A DNA stretch of 60,096 bases from Paenibacillus sp. 1_12. GTDB lineage: Bacteria; Bacillota; Bacilli; Paenibacillales; NBRC-103111. Position numbers and translations under genes: made by a program. How positions within the stretch are numbered: the first letter of the stretch is position 1; each line of letters starts with the position of its first letter. The notes under the pieces are model-generated. The model had not been told where the DNA came from. It made no database searches and saw nothing but the letters and a program-made list of their open reading frames with translations. Below, piece after piece: positions 46,382 to 54,159 of this stretch. Where the stretch lies: contig NZ_FOTE01000026.1 in NCBI RefSeq assembly GCF_900114475.1, positions 1-60,096 of the forward strand, in the 5' to 3' direction.

Positions 46382-46405
46382 ACCTGCACCTTACCTTTCA
46401 AAGCA

Positions 46406-46430
46406 GAAAAAAGAAGAGGGTTTCCTCTTC
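46406..46430 (-). terminator. Terminator after yabE
   Basis: GAAGAGG-AAA-CCTCTTC followed by six Ts on the minus strand. Confidence 0.88.
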
Positions 46431-46485
46431 TCTTCCTGTGATTCGATATAGCTATATATGATGAGTCTGCCCCAATTGCCGACTG

Positions 46486-47625
46486 TTAGTCCGACGTTGG
46501 CTTGTTCGGTCCGATTACATAGATAGTATTTCCTCGCTTCATGCCAAAGCGGTTCGCGTAATCGTTGCTATCAAAATAAACATCGATTTTGTTCCCCTTG
46601 ACTGCACTACCAATATCTTCTGCTCTGCGGAATCCAAGCCCGTCTATATATATCCACCAGCCCAGTGGAATCACTGTGGGATCCACTGCAATCGTTCGAC
46701 CTTCCATTACTCTCGTACCTGTCGCAGTAAGCCCGTATTGCGGATGCTCGCTGCTTTTGCCAGTCGATGATGCACCAGCTGAATAAGCAGTCAGGGTCAC
46801 ATTGTTTATAACCTGTTTCACGTTAAATTTCATACCACTCTTGGATAATTCCTGAATACCAGGTGAAGCCGCAGATAAAACTGTAACCGGATTTTTCGTT
46901 CCTATTGCAACAATTTTGTTAACTCGCTCGGATTGAACCTTTTCATCCACTACTTCTTCAGAAATCAGCTTTCCATCCTCAAACAACTTCTCTTTGGTTT
47001 TTACAACGACGCCTTCTTGACCCTCTTGAACAATCTGTTCCTTGCCTTTAAGCAACTGTGCATCGCTTTTCTTCTCAACATCAAAGGCGATCTTTTCCGA
47101 GAACTCTTCTTTTTCTTTTTTAACTCGGACAATTTGAACTACACCGGTCTCTGATAATTCGGTGTCAAGCGCAGGACTTACCTTATCAAGCTCCCCGATG
47201 GAGACTTTAAATTCCTGCAAGGCACTTCCTACAGTTTTGGCCACTGTGTAGAAGGTTTTTATTTCTCCGTCAGCTGTAAGCTGTAACGGCTTCGCATGGT
47301 CAATGGCAATCCGGTCACCCGTATTCACCTTTGCATCCAGCGATGCGGAGAGACGATCATGCTCTCCAATAGAAATCCCCTGTTCATCCAGTAAACGTTG
47401 CAGAATCCATTGCTTGGTATACACAACTGATTCTTGTCCATTGACAACCACAGATACCCGTTTGGTAGCCGTGCCGTATAACATCATTAAAAACATGAAA
47501 GCGATAGCGATTGAAATCAGTGAAACGATCGAAATCAAACGCAAGTTTTCATGCTTCCATCGCAATGCGAAGGACATGCTGGATGATCGTCTTACATGGG
47601 GTTGCTCATACTCAATAGCTCCCAC
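46486..47625 (-). CDS. yabE: YabE-like cell-wall protein (DUF348, G5 and 3D domains)
   Basis: Secreted or membrane-tethered wall protein related to resuscitation-promoting factors. Residues 1-33 are cytoplasmic, a membrane segment spans about 33-52, and two DUF348 repeats follow (VSVVVNGQESVVYTKQWILQ; LTADGEIKTFYTVAKTVGSAL). A G5 domain occupies about 190-265 (SEKIAFDVEKKSD...EEVVDEKV) and a C-terminal 3D domain about 283-370 with GLTATGTRVMEGRTIAVDPTVIPLGWWIYI and its Asp residues, ending RFGMKRGNTIYVIGPN. Start GTG 47625 has SD AAGGAGGA. A c-di-AMP riboswitch controls it upstream. Confidence 0.92.
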   Translation of the reverse strand: MGAIEYEQPHVRRSSSMSFALRWKHENLRLISIVSLISIAIAFMFLMMLYGTATKRVSVVVNGQESVVYTKQWILQRLLDEQGISIGEHDRLSASLDAKVNTGDRIAIDHAKPLQLTADGEIKTFYTVAKTVGSALQEFKVSIGELDKVSPALDTELSETGVVQIVRVKKEKEEFSEKIAFDVEKKSDAQLLKGKEQIVQEGQEGVVVKTKEKLFEDGKLISEEVVDEKVQSERVNKIVAIGTKNPVTVLSAASPGIQELSKSGMKFNVKQVINNVTLTAYSAGASSTGKSSEHPQYGLTATGTRVMEGRTIAVDPTVIPLGWWIYIDGLGFRRAEDIGSAVKGNKIDVYFDSNDYANRFGMKRGNTIYVIGPNKPTSD

Positions 47626-47743
47626 TTATTCGGTCCTCCTTAAAGCCCCGCCGTCGAGTGTATCACATGATTCATCTGACGCGACTATGGTTTAGGTTTT
47701 GCAATCTTTCGTTAGACGAGTATAAACGGCTTCGGTCTCGCAA

Positions 47744-47821
47744 TTAAAGTCGATGCGCGTTTTTCCAGAAACTAAAGGGCTGCAATCTACGTTCCATATC
47801 GTTCTTTCTGAGTGCGTTCAA
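47744..47821 (-). CDS. Weak candidate 25-codon ORF in the yabE leader
   Basis: In the 260-nt stretch between the riboswitch terminator and yabE, a TTG just after GGGGAGG begins a 25-codon frame (MNALRKNDMERRLQPF, then SFWKNAHRL, TAA). SD spacing is too short for the TTG; an inner ATG would give 17 codons without SD. The rest of 47626-47883 shows only a TTCCGGAA palindrome. Probably noncoding leader. Confidence 0.15.
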   Translation of the reverse strand: MNALRKNDMERRLQPFSFWKNAHRL

Positions 47822-47883
47822 CACCTCCCCAGTGTAAGATGTCGGCCTGTTCCGGAACCCCTGCTATAATGACGGGAGAACAC

Positions 47884-47923
47884 AAAAAAAGTCAGCGGAG
47901 AAGAGGACTCTTCCCGTGACTTA
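47884..47923 (-). terminator. Riboswitch-controlled terminator upstream of yabE
   Basis: AGTCACGG-GAAGAG-TCC-TCTTC-TCCGCTGACT forms a long stem with small bulges, followed by seven Ts on the minus strand. It lies about 60 nt downstream of the c-di-AMP aptamer and about 260 nt before the yabE start. An additional hairpin CTTTATTTCATC/GATGAAATAAG sits between aptamer and terminator at about 47929-47956. Ligand binding is expected to favour termination, the usual OFF mode of this class. Confidence 0.88.
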
Positions 47924-47979
47924 TTAACTTATTTCATCGGCATGATGAAATAAAGTACACGACAATCGTTACCTCTCTC

Positions 47980-48156
47980 TTAACGCTTACGAGGTTAGCT
48001 GACGGATTCGGACTTGAGAGTCGCCCTACTTTGGACTGAATCATGCGTGATTCTATCCGAAAGATTCACCCCAGAAATCGTGACTTTTGCCTCATTGAAT
48101 GCAATAGGCAAATCACTTTTTGGTTCCCCCGTTTCCCATTAGGAAACTCAGCGAAA
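47980..48156 (-). ncRNA. c-di-AMP riboswitch aptamer (ydaO/yuaA class)
   Basis: The minus strand contains the hallmark ydaO core: CGCTGAG at 48147-48153, GGGGTGAATC near 48072, GTAGGGCGACTCTC near 48020-48034, CCGAATCCGTCAGCTAACC at 47994-48012 and the closing CTCGTAAGCG at 47984-47993, whose AGCG pairs with the opening CGCT. Known for the class: binds c-di-AMP and represses wall-remodelling and osmotic genes. The promoter is likely at 48180-48250 (TTTACA-N18-TAAACT is one candidate). The rest of 48157-48388 is AT-rich with no gene. Confidence 0.95.
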
Positions 48157-48388
48157 ATGGAAAATTGGTAATCGTATTAAGTTAATATTGAGTTTACGCT
48201 CTCCGGTGTGAACTTGTAAAGTATACAAACAGGGCAAAAAACGGTGAATATCGTTTAAATCAGACCATAATTCGATGTTTTACCGATATAAACCCTATTT
48301 ATCTCTGATTTTCATTATTCCTGTGTATATTTACTTGCAATATCCCTTTGAACCAGAAAAACAAGGCTTCTCTACGCCCAGAAATGAT

Positions 48389-49156
48389 TCACTTTAGATC
48401 GAATAATCTAATCGCATTTTGGGTTGTAATTTGTGCAATTTCCTCAAGCGTGAGACCTTTAATTTGAGCTGCAGCTTCTGCGACTAATTTCACATAAGCC
48501 GTCTCGTTCCGCTTGCCGCGGTAAGGATGCGGTGTCAAATAGGGTGCGTCCGTTTCGATCAGCAATCGATCAAGAGGTACCTTGTCCAGAACTTCTTTTG
48601 GCTGCTTGGCATTCTTAAAAGTCACGGGTCCTCCGAAGGAAATATAAAAATTCATGTCCAGACACTGCTTGGCCGTTTCCCAGCTGCCTGAAAAGCAATG
48701 CATAACACCTCCAACCTCAGCAGCCTTTTCCTCACGCAGCACCTGAATAATATCATGGTGGGCATCTCGGTTATGAATAGCTATGGGCATACCCAGCTTG
48801 CGGGCAAGCCTGATTTGTTGACGGAACACTACGTCCTGAACATCCTTAGGAGACGTATCCCAGTAATAATCGAGTCCAATTTCACCAATAGCGACAACTT
48901 TGGGATGTCTGCACAGCTGCTCGATCCATTCCAAATCTTCAGGTGTCATATCTTTGGCATCTTGCGGATGCCAGCCAACAGTCGAATAAATACATTCATA
49001 TTGTTCAGCCAAAGCGATCGAGCTTGGAATGGTTTCTCTATTAAATCCGACATTGATCATTCGACTGATTCCGTTGTCAAACGCGCGTTGTATTACCTCC
49101 TGTCGATCTTCATCGAACTGAGGCGCATTCAAATGTACATGTGTGTCGGTTAGCAT
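48389..49156 (-). CDS. tatD: TatD-family metal-dependent deoxyribonuclease
   Basis: TIM-barrel DNase (3'-5' exonuclease in characterised members). The 255-residue protein has the metal motif DTHVHLNAPQF (about 4-14, HxH), GEIGLDYYWDTSP (about 91-103), IHNRDAH (about 126), GVMHCFSGSWETAKQ (about 149) and LIETDAPYLTPHPYRGKRNE (about 197-216). SD AGAAGGAG before ATG 49156. It corresponds to B. subtilis yabD, where metS precedes it; here an HD hydrolase does. Confidence 0.95.
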   Translation of the reverse strand: MLTDTHVHLNAPQFDEDRQEVIQRAFDNGISRMINVGFNRETIPSSIALAEQYECIYSTVGWHPQDAKDMTPEDLEWIEQLCRHPKVVAIGEIGLDYYWDTSPKDVQDVVFRQQIRLARKLGMPIAIHNRDAHHDIIQVLREEKAAEVGGVMHCFSGSWETAKQCLDMNFYISFGGPVTFKNAKQPKEVLDKVPLDRLLIETDAPYLTPHPYRGKRNETAYVKLVAEAAAQIKGLTLEEIAQITTQNAIRLFDLK

Positions 49157-49179
49157 ACTTGATCTGTCTCCTTCTATAA

Positions 49180-50469
49180 TTAGTCTTCCGCATCCAGCAG
49201 GCTTCGCAGCTCGGAGGGGATAGCACGACGATCCACCTGCAGCAGCTCCTCAGGGAAATACAAATGGTATTGCCCTTTATGTATGCCGCTGATCGACTGG
49301 ATAATTTCTGACTTCTGCGAAATTTCAGTCAAATGATGGTGCTGATCCAGCAGCAGTATCGGCAGGTTTTCATCGTGTTCACCTGGTCGGTACACATCAT
49401 ACGAAAGATCGGATGGAAAATCAATTTCCATGTAGAAGGTCGGATCGATACCTGCATCCTGCATCACAACACGCAATTTTTCCAATTGTTGAATATCCAG
49501 ATGCTCAAGCTTCACATATTTAAACAATCGACGGTTTAGAAACCGCGAGCATAAATCCGACAAAATCGGGTCCTGCTCTGTCGACCATTGTGCCAGCACC
49601 GTCTGCATGAATGCCTCGTCCAACATATGGTATTCCTGCACCGTCAACGTATTGCGGAATAAGCTTAATAGTGGTGGCAGCATGAAGGAAAACTCGTAAT
49701 TCTCCTCATACAAATGCTTGGCGCGTCCGAATACCTTTTGCAGGACTATTTCGGCACTTCGCGTAACCGGATGGAAATACACCTGCCAATACATTTGATA
49801 GCGCGACATTAAATAATCTTCAACCGCATGCATCCCACTTTCCTTCACAACAATATGACCTTGAAAAGGACGAATGACTCTCAAAATACGTTCCAGATCG
49901 AAGGTGCCATAATTGACCCCTGTAAAATAAGCGTCGCGCAGCAAATAATCCATACGATCGGCATCCAGTTGACTGGAGACAAGGCTGACCACGATTTCCT
50001 TATGATAGGTTTTGCAGATCACGCCAGCCACCTGCTCCGGAAAAGTAGCTGAAACCTGTTTAAGCACACGGTTAACTTCGGTATCACCTAGCACGATCCT
50101 GCATGACCATTCCTCATGATGCGTGCCAAACGTTTTTTCAATGGAATGCGAAAAGGGACCATGGCCGACATCGTGCAGCAGCGCTGCGCATAAGGAGAGC
50201 AGCCTTTCTTCACGCGGCCAATCCTCATATTGATTACGCTCAAATTGCGATATGATTTTTCGAGTCACTTCATAGACCCCAAGTGAATGTGAGAACCGGC
50301 TGTGCTCCGCACCATGAAAGGTCAAAAAGCACGTACCCAGCTGTCTGATGCGGCGGAGCCTCTGAAATTCCTTTGTATTAATCAAATCCCAAATCGTCTG
50401 ATCCTGAACATATATGTATTTGTGAACAGGATCCTTAAATACCTTTTCTTCTTGAAGTAAACGAGCCAT
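49180..50469 (-). CDS. HD-domain phosphohydrolase (YwfO-like, dNTPase family)
   Basis: A 429-residue HD hydrolase. The metal-binding pattern is HSRFSHSLGVYEVTR (about 57-71), LLHDVGHGPFSHSIE (about 93-107) and DADRMDYLLRDAYFTGV (about 169-185). It most resembles B. subtilis YwfO and Enterococcus EF1143-type dNTP triphosphohydrolases, so dNTP hydrolysis is likely but not shown. The C-terminal third (ILLLDQHHHLTEIS...GQYHLYFPEELL) is family-specific. The upstream region shared with abrB contains Spo0A-box-like TGTCGAA sites. Its location between tatD and abrB, replacing metS, is unlike B. subtilis. Confidence 0.9.
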   Translation of the reverse strand: MARLLQEEKVFKDPVHKYIYVQDQTIWDLINTKEFQRLRRIRQLGTCFLTFHGAEHSRFSHSLGVYEVTRKIISQFERNQYEDWPREERLLSLCAALLHDVGHGPFSHSIEKTFGTHHEEWSCRIVLGDTEVNRVLKQVSATFPEQVAGVICKTYHKEIVVSLVSSQLDADRMDYLLRDAYFTGVNYGTFDLERILRVIRPFQGHIVVKESGMHAVEDYLMSRYQMYWQVYFHPVTRSAEIVLQKVFGRAKHLYEENYEFSFMLPPLLSLFRNTLTVQEYHMLDEAFMQTVLAQWSTEQDPILSDLCSRFLNRRLFKYVKLEHLDIQQLEKLRVVMQDAGIDPTFYMEIDFPSDLSYDVYRPGEHDENLPILLLDQHHHLTEISQKSEIIQSISGIHKGQYHLYFPEELLQVDRRAIPSELRSLLDAED

Positions 50470-50497
50470 TATACTTCGCCTGCTCTTTCATTAAATT

Positions 50498-50536
50498 TTC
50501 GACATAAACAAACAAAAACCTAACCTATTTGTCGAA
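50498..50536. promoter_or_regulatory. Two Spo0A-box-like sites upstream of the HD hydrolase
   Basis: TTCGACA at 50498-50504 (TGTCGAA on the minus strand) lies about 30 bp before the HD hydrolase ATG, and TGTCGAA occurs on the plus strand at 50530-50536. Both match the 0A-box core exactly. Spo0A control of this gene is inference. Confidence 0.5.
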
Positions 50537-50665
50537 TAATATCATATCATTATTTCCAATTTTTAAAACCTACTAATGGGCTAAATGAGGTACTTTAAAG
50601 CTTTCGTAAATCGAATTAAGAAAATTTTAGCAATTTTTAATCTTTTTTAATCAAATTTGAACGAA

Positions 50666-50694
50666 TTCGACATATTTATTGTCAAAAATCGACA
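50666..50694. promoter_or_regulatory. Spo0A-box-like sites upstream of the abrB promoter
   Basis: TTCGACA (50666-50672, exact on the minus strand) and ATCGACA (50688-50694, TGTCGAT on the minus strand), with a degenerate TGTCAAA at 50680-50686 between them; the last two form the inverted pair TTGTCAA-N2-ATCGACAA. They lie just upstream of the abrB -35. Confidence 0.5.
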
Positions 50695-50702
50695 AGTTGT
50701 TG

Positions 50703-50731
50703 TTGACTATTATGGGAATGGTTGGTATCAT
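50703..50731 (+). promoter_or_regulatory. SigA promoter for abrB
   Basis: TTGACT (50703-50708), 17 bp, TATCAT (50726-50731) on the plus strand; transcription would begin near 50738, about 50 nt before the start codon. Confidence 0.75.
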
Positions 50732-50746
50732 AGAAAATAAGAATTA

Positions 50747-50763
50747 TGTCGAATAATGACGAT
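50747..50763 (+). promoter_or_regulatory. Tandem Spo0A boxes in the abrB leader
   Basis: TGTCGAATAATGACGAT contains two 0A boxes (TGTCGAA, TGACGAT) 10 bp apart, one helical turn, at about +9 to +25. The same arrangement represses abrB in B. subtilis, where Spo0A~P binds just downstream of the start. This is a clear case of conserved regulatory architecture. Confidence 0.85.
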
Positions 50764-50789
50764 TATTTTTTTGAGAGGGGACTTATAAC

Positions 50790-51044
50790 ATGTTAAAATC
50801 AACTGGTATTGTTAGAAAGGTCGATGAATTGGGCCGAGTTGTGATTCCTATCGAACTTCGCAGAACCCTGGGTATCGGCGAAAAAGACGCTTTGGAAATT
50901 TACGTAGACGGAGAGCGCATCATGCTCAAAAAATATGAACCTGCTTGTATCTTCTGCGGTAATGCTGAAAATGTTTCTTATTATAAAGGTAAAATTATTT
51001 GTCACGAATGTTTGTCCGATATGCCAATACCTGTGACAAAATAA
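50790..51044 (+). CDS. abrB: Transition-state regulator AbrB with C-terminal two-CxxC motif
   Basis: Global repressor of stationary-phase genes during growth. The N-terminal AbrB domain (KSTGIVRKVDELGRVVIPIE, RRTLGIGEKDALEIYVDGE) is almost identical to B. subtilis AbrB. The C-terminus differs: CIFC (about 54-57) and CHEC (about 73-76) form a likely zinc ribbon in place of the B. subtilis-type multimerisation domain. The protein has 84 residues. SD GAGAGGGGAC precedes the ATG. It is one of only two plus-strand genes here, convergent with rsmI. Confidence 0.95.
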   Translation: MLKSTGIVRKVDELGRVVIPIELRRTLGIGEKDALEIYVDGERIMLKKYEPACIFCGNAENVSYYKGKIICHECLSDMPIPVTK

Positions 51045-51115
51045 GAAAAATAGTTTATAATAAGGATAGCACTTCTTACTTAGGTAATTCTAACCTTTTT
51101 CATATCTCCTCTTGT

Positions 51116-51156
51116 CCCTGAATCATAGATAACTCTATGACTCGGGGATTTTTTTT
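51116..51156 (+). terminator. Terminator after abrB
   Basis: CCCTGAATCATAGA and TCTATGACTCGGGG pair around TAAC, followed by ATTTTTTTT on the plus strand. Confidence 0.88.
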
Positions 51157-51203
51157 GGGAGTAAAAACGGATTGGTGAATGACCGATCCGTTCTCTTAAT
51201 GAA

Positions 51204-52082
51204 TCATTCTTCTTTATGTAGAAGGTTATATAATTCTCGCTTTGGCATCTGCCTGTCAGAGGCAGCACGTTTAATCGCTTCCTTGCGGTCAGAGCCTTGC
51301 GTTTCGTAATGCTCGACATGCTCCTGCAAGGTATAGGATACCCACCATTCAATTGACACCACAGCCTCGGAGGCCGTGCTGCCCTCCACAATGATGCAAT
51401 ACTCGCCTTTGGGCTCGTGTTCCACAAGAAATTCAAGGCATTCGCTTACAGTGCCTCTTGCAGCCTCCTCATACTTCTTGGTCAGCTCGCGCATCAAGCA
51501 CATTTGACGCTCGGGATTCCATACCGTTAACATAGCTTCAATAGTCTTAACAATTCGATGTGGTGATTCATAAAAAATCAGAGTTTCCTTCTTAGGCTTC
51601 AGCAGCTCAAGCTCTTGAAGCAATGACTTTTTGTCACGCGGTAGGAAGCCCAGGAACGTGAAACGCTCCGTAGACAAACCCGAAACGATCAAAGCCGATA
51701 AGGCGGCATTCGCACCTGGTATTGGAATGACATCAACGCCAGCCTCTATGGCCAGCTTAACCAGCTCCGATCCGGGATCACAGATAGCCGGTAAGCCGGC
51801 ATCACTGACCAGAGCGATAGAATCACCGGTTTTCAACAAGCGGATCAATTCCGGCCCGCTGGCGTGCTTATTATGCTCATGATAGCTGACAAGTCTTGTG
51901 GGAATGTTAAAATGTGTCATCAGCTTTCTGGTTTGTCTTGTATCCTCAGCAGCAACCCACTGCACCTCCCCCAATATACGAATGGCACGGAATGTCATGT
52001 CCTCCAGGTTACCAATCGGGGTACCTACCAGATACAGCTTCCCAAATCCATTTTCTTGCCCATAGCTCTTTTGAATATTCAT
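51204..52082 (-). CDS. rsmI: 16S rRNA 2'-O-ribose C1402 methyltransferase
   Basis: Methylates the 2'-OH of C1402 in the decoding centre. The 292-residue protein has the tetrapyrrole-methylase-like core LYLVGTPIGNLEDMTFRAIR (about 17-36), AAEDTRQTRKLM, ALVSDAGLPAICDPG (about 93-107) and PGANAALSALIVSGL. The C-terminal 40 residues are helical and basic. It follows a tRNA-type methyltransferase; B. subtilis has the small yazA gene between the two, missing here. Confidence 0.96.
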   Translation of the reverse strand: MNIQKSYGQENGFGKLYLVGTPIGNLEDMTFRAIRILGEVQWVAAEDTRQTRKLMTHFNIPTRLVSYHEHNKHASGPELIRLLKTGDSIALVSDAGLPAICDPGSELVKLAIEAGVDVIPIPGANAALSALIVSGLSTERFTFLGFLPRDKKSLLQELELLKPKKETLIFYESPHRIVKTIEAMLTVWNPERQMCLMRELTKKYEEAARGTVSECLEFLVEHEPKGEYCIIVEGSTASEAVVSIEWWVSYTLQEHVEHYETQGSDRKEAIKRAASDRQMPKRELYNLLHKEE

Positions 52083-52095
52083 TATGATTTCCTCT

Positions 52096-52866
52096 TCAGT
52101 TCTCAGGTTGTTGAATCAGCTCATCACGTCGGCCATAATACAGCTCCATGAGCTCATCACAATAATCTGTCTTATTTTTGTATACCAGCAGCGGCGGCAG
52201 CGTCCTTAGCTCTGGTTTGCCGTCCTTATGTGCTTCAATCAGCACCATATTAGCTTCTTCCCCAGCACGTGGATGAACGAAGCGGATTCGCTTCGGCTCC
52301 AGCTTGTAGGCACGCATCGTACAAAAAATATCAACTAAGCGACTTGGTCGATGGACCATCGCGACCCTTCCTCCGGCACGCACCAGTTTACTGCTGACCT
52401 TAACAACATCCTCCAATGTACAAAACACCTCATGCCGAGCAGCAGCAAAATGCTCATTCCTATTTTGCTCTCCGTCCTGAATCGGCAAATACGGCGGATT
52501 AACGGTAACAACGTCAAAAGCCCCATGGCCCAGTTCCGTGCAGGCATCCTTCAAATCGCCATGGATAATTCGGATTTGCTGCTCCAGTCCATTCAGCTTC
52601 ACATTACGCTCGGCCATATGCGCCAGTCTCTCCTGTATTTCGATGGCGACAATGGAGGCTTTGGTCCTTGTACTGAGCAGCAAAGGGATTACCCCGTTAC
52701 CTGTACATAAATCGATCATCCGTCCCTTAGGTGGGGTATAGCAAAAGCGCCCCAATAATACGGCATCCAGCGAAAAGCTGAACACTTCATCACTTTGAAT
52801 AATTTTTAAATCATTAGTAAGCAGATCATCGACTCTTTCATTGGCATGCACAAACACTTTATCCAT
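52096..52866 (-). CDS. yabB: SAM-dependent methyltransferase of the tRNA1(Val) A37 type (YabB-like)
   Basis: Probable N6-adenine methyltransferase. It has 256 residues: VFSFSLDAVLLGRF (about 28-41), SAM-binding MIDLCTGNGVIPLLLS (about 51-66) and the N6-amino methylase motif VTVNPPYLPI (about 123-132). E. coli TrmN6 modifies A37 of tRNA1-Val and shares these features; the substrate here is inferred. The start is ATG after AGAAAGAGGAAC. Confidence 0.9.
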   Translation of the reverse strand: MDKVFVHANERVDDLLTNDLKIIQSDEVFSFSLDAVLLGRFCYTPPKGRMIDLCTGNGVIPLLLSTRTKASIVAIEIQERLAHMAERNVKLNGLEQQIRIIHGDLKDACTELGHGAFDVVTVNPPYLPIQDGEQNRNEHFAAARHEVFCTLEDVVKVSSKLVRAGGRVAMVHRPSRLVDIFCTMRAYKLEPKRIRFVHPRAGEEANMVLIEAHKDGKPELRTLPPLLVYKNKTDYCDELMELYYGRRDELIQQPEN

Positions 52867-52880
52867 ATTGTTCCTCTTTC

Positions 52881-52921
52881 TAAAAAAACCGTAGAGAAGC
52901 TTGCTCCCCTACGGCGGTTTT
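52881..52921 (-). terminator. Terminator after yabA
   Basis: CCGTAG...CTACGG with inner GGGAG/CTTCTC pairing, followed by seven Ts on the minus strand. Confidence 0.85.
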
Positions 52922-52964
52922 ATTTACAGTTTATCACTTCATCGCATGCGCATTTCTATGCTGA

Positions 52965-53318
52965 TTATTTATTAAGAAAAGATAAGCAGAACAAGCAATC
53001 CCCTTCTGTCCGCAAGTGCCCATAATAGACATTACATATATGAAACCCCTCTTGGTACAGTCGCGTCAGGTTGTCATAACCTTCACCTGTAAGCTCTTTA
53101 GCCTGTGCCGGTGTAATAGGTGCTTGCGGCACGATAACCTCAGCCGGTAAAGTGTCCATCTTCATCAGCTTGCGCAGCTGCTGATTTTCTATACTCAGAC
53201 GTTTATTTTCTTCAAGAAGTTCGACAATTTGCCGCTTCATCTGACCAAGCTCGCCGTATATCGTACCCATCTGTTCTTCAATCTGCTCTATTTGCACAAA
53301 TACATTTCTTTTATCCAC
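52965..53318 (-). CDS. yabA: Replication initiation control protein YabA
   Basis: Negative regulator of DnaA; it bridges DnaA and the DnaN clamp in B. subtilis. The 117-residue protein has an N-terminal leucine-zipper-like coiled coil (about 5-50, [21 protein letters not shown]) and a C-terminal zinc site formed by HICNVYYG and DCLFC (about 92-113). Start GTG 53318 follows TTGAGGTGAACGC. It lies in the holB-yaaT-yabA cluster typical of Firmicutes. Confidence 0.95.
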   Translation of the reverse strand: MDKRNVFVQIEQIEEQMGTIYGELGQMKRQIVELLEENKRLSIENQQLRKLMKMDTLPAEVIVPQAPITPAQAKELTGEGYDNLTRLYQEGFHICNVYYGHLRTEGDCLFCLSFLNK

Positions 53319-53354
53319 GCGTTCACCTCAAGAAAGCTTGAACTAGAACTACCA

Positions 53355-54158
53355 TTAATGCTGTTCAACCGCATCGTCAAAAGAAAGCTCCATTACTTTA
53401 CCCAAATCATAAACTTGAATTTTTGCGGTACGCTCGTTCATATTCAACGATACTACTCGACCATTGCCCAGCGATGTAATCACATTGCTACCGACACGCG
53501 GCACATCTTCTTTGGCACTTTCGTAATTATCGTGCTCATATTTTAAGCAGCACATTAACCGGCCGCAAAGCCCGGATATTTTCGTTGGATTCAATGATAA
53601 ATTTTGATCCTTTGCCATTTTAATGGAGACGGGCTCAAAATCACCAAGGAAAGAAGAACAGCATAGGATACGTCCGCATGGACCAATTCCCCCGAGCATT
53701 TTGGCTTCGTCACGAACACCAATCTGCCTGAGTTCAATTCGTGTACGAAACACACCAGCCAAATCCTTTACCAGCTCCCGGAAATCCACTCTTCCTTCGG
53801 CTGTAAAGTAAAAAATGATCTTATTGCGATCAAATGTATATTCAACATCAACCAGCTTCATTTTCAGCTGATGATCCTTAATTTTTTCTTGACAGAGCGC
53901 GAATGCATTTTTGGCTGCCGATTTATTATCTTCCACCAGCTGCGCATCCGTATAATCCGCTATCCGTATTACTTTTTTTAGCGGCAAAACCACATCCGAT
54001 TCTTTAACCGTGCGCTTACCGATGACGACTTTTCCATATTCAATTCCACGAGCCGTTTCAACAATGACAGCACTATCTTTATCAACCGGAAGATCGATAG
54101 GATCAAAATAATAAATTTTCCCAGCTTTTTTAAAGCGTACACCTACAACCGAGTACAT
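53355..54158 (-). CDS. ricT: RicT (YaaT), PSP1-domain protein
   Basis: Component with RicA and RicF of an iron-sulfur complex that promotes RNase Y mRNA processing and Spo0A activation. The 267-residue protein carries the PSP1 domain with a Cys cluster: LGGIGPCGRILCCSSFLGDF (about 156-175) and KISGLCGRLMCCLKYE (about 193-208), known cluster ligands in the family. SD GAAGGGGGTG before ATG 54158; it starts 1 nt after holB. Confidence 0.94.
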   Translation of the reverse strand: MYSVVGVRFKKAGKIYYFDPIDLPVDKDSAVIVETARGIEYGKVVIGKRTVKESDVVLPLKKVIRIADYTDAQLVEDNKSAAKNAFALCQEKIKDHQLKMKLVDVEYTFDRNKIIFYFTAEGRVDFRELVKDLAGVFRTRIELRQIGVRDEAKMLGGIGPCGRILCCSSFLGDFEPVSIKMAKDQNLSLNPTKISGLCGRLMCCLKYEHDNYESAKEDVPRVGSNVITSLGNGRVVSLNMNERTAKIQVYDLGKVMELSFDDAVEQH

Positions 54159-54159
54159 G

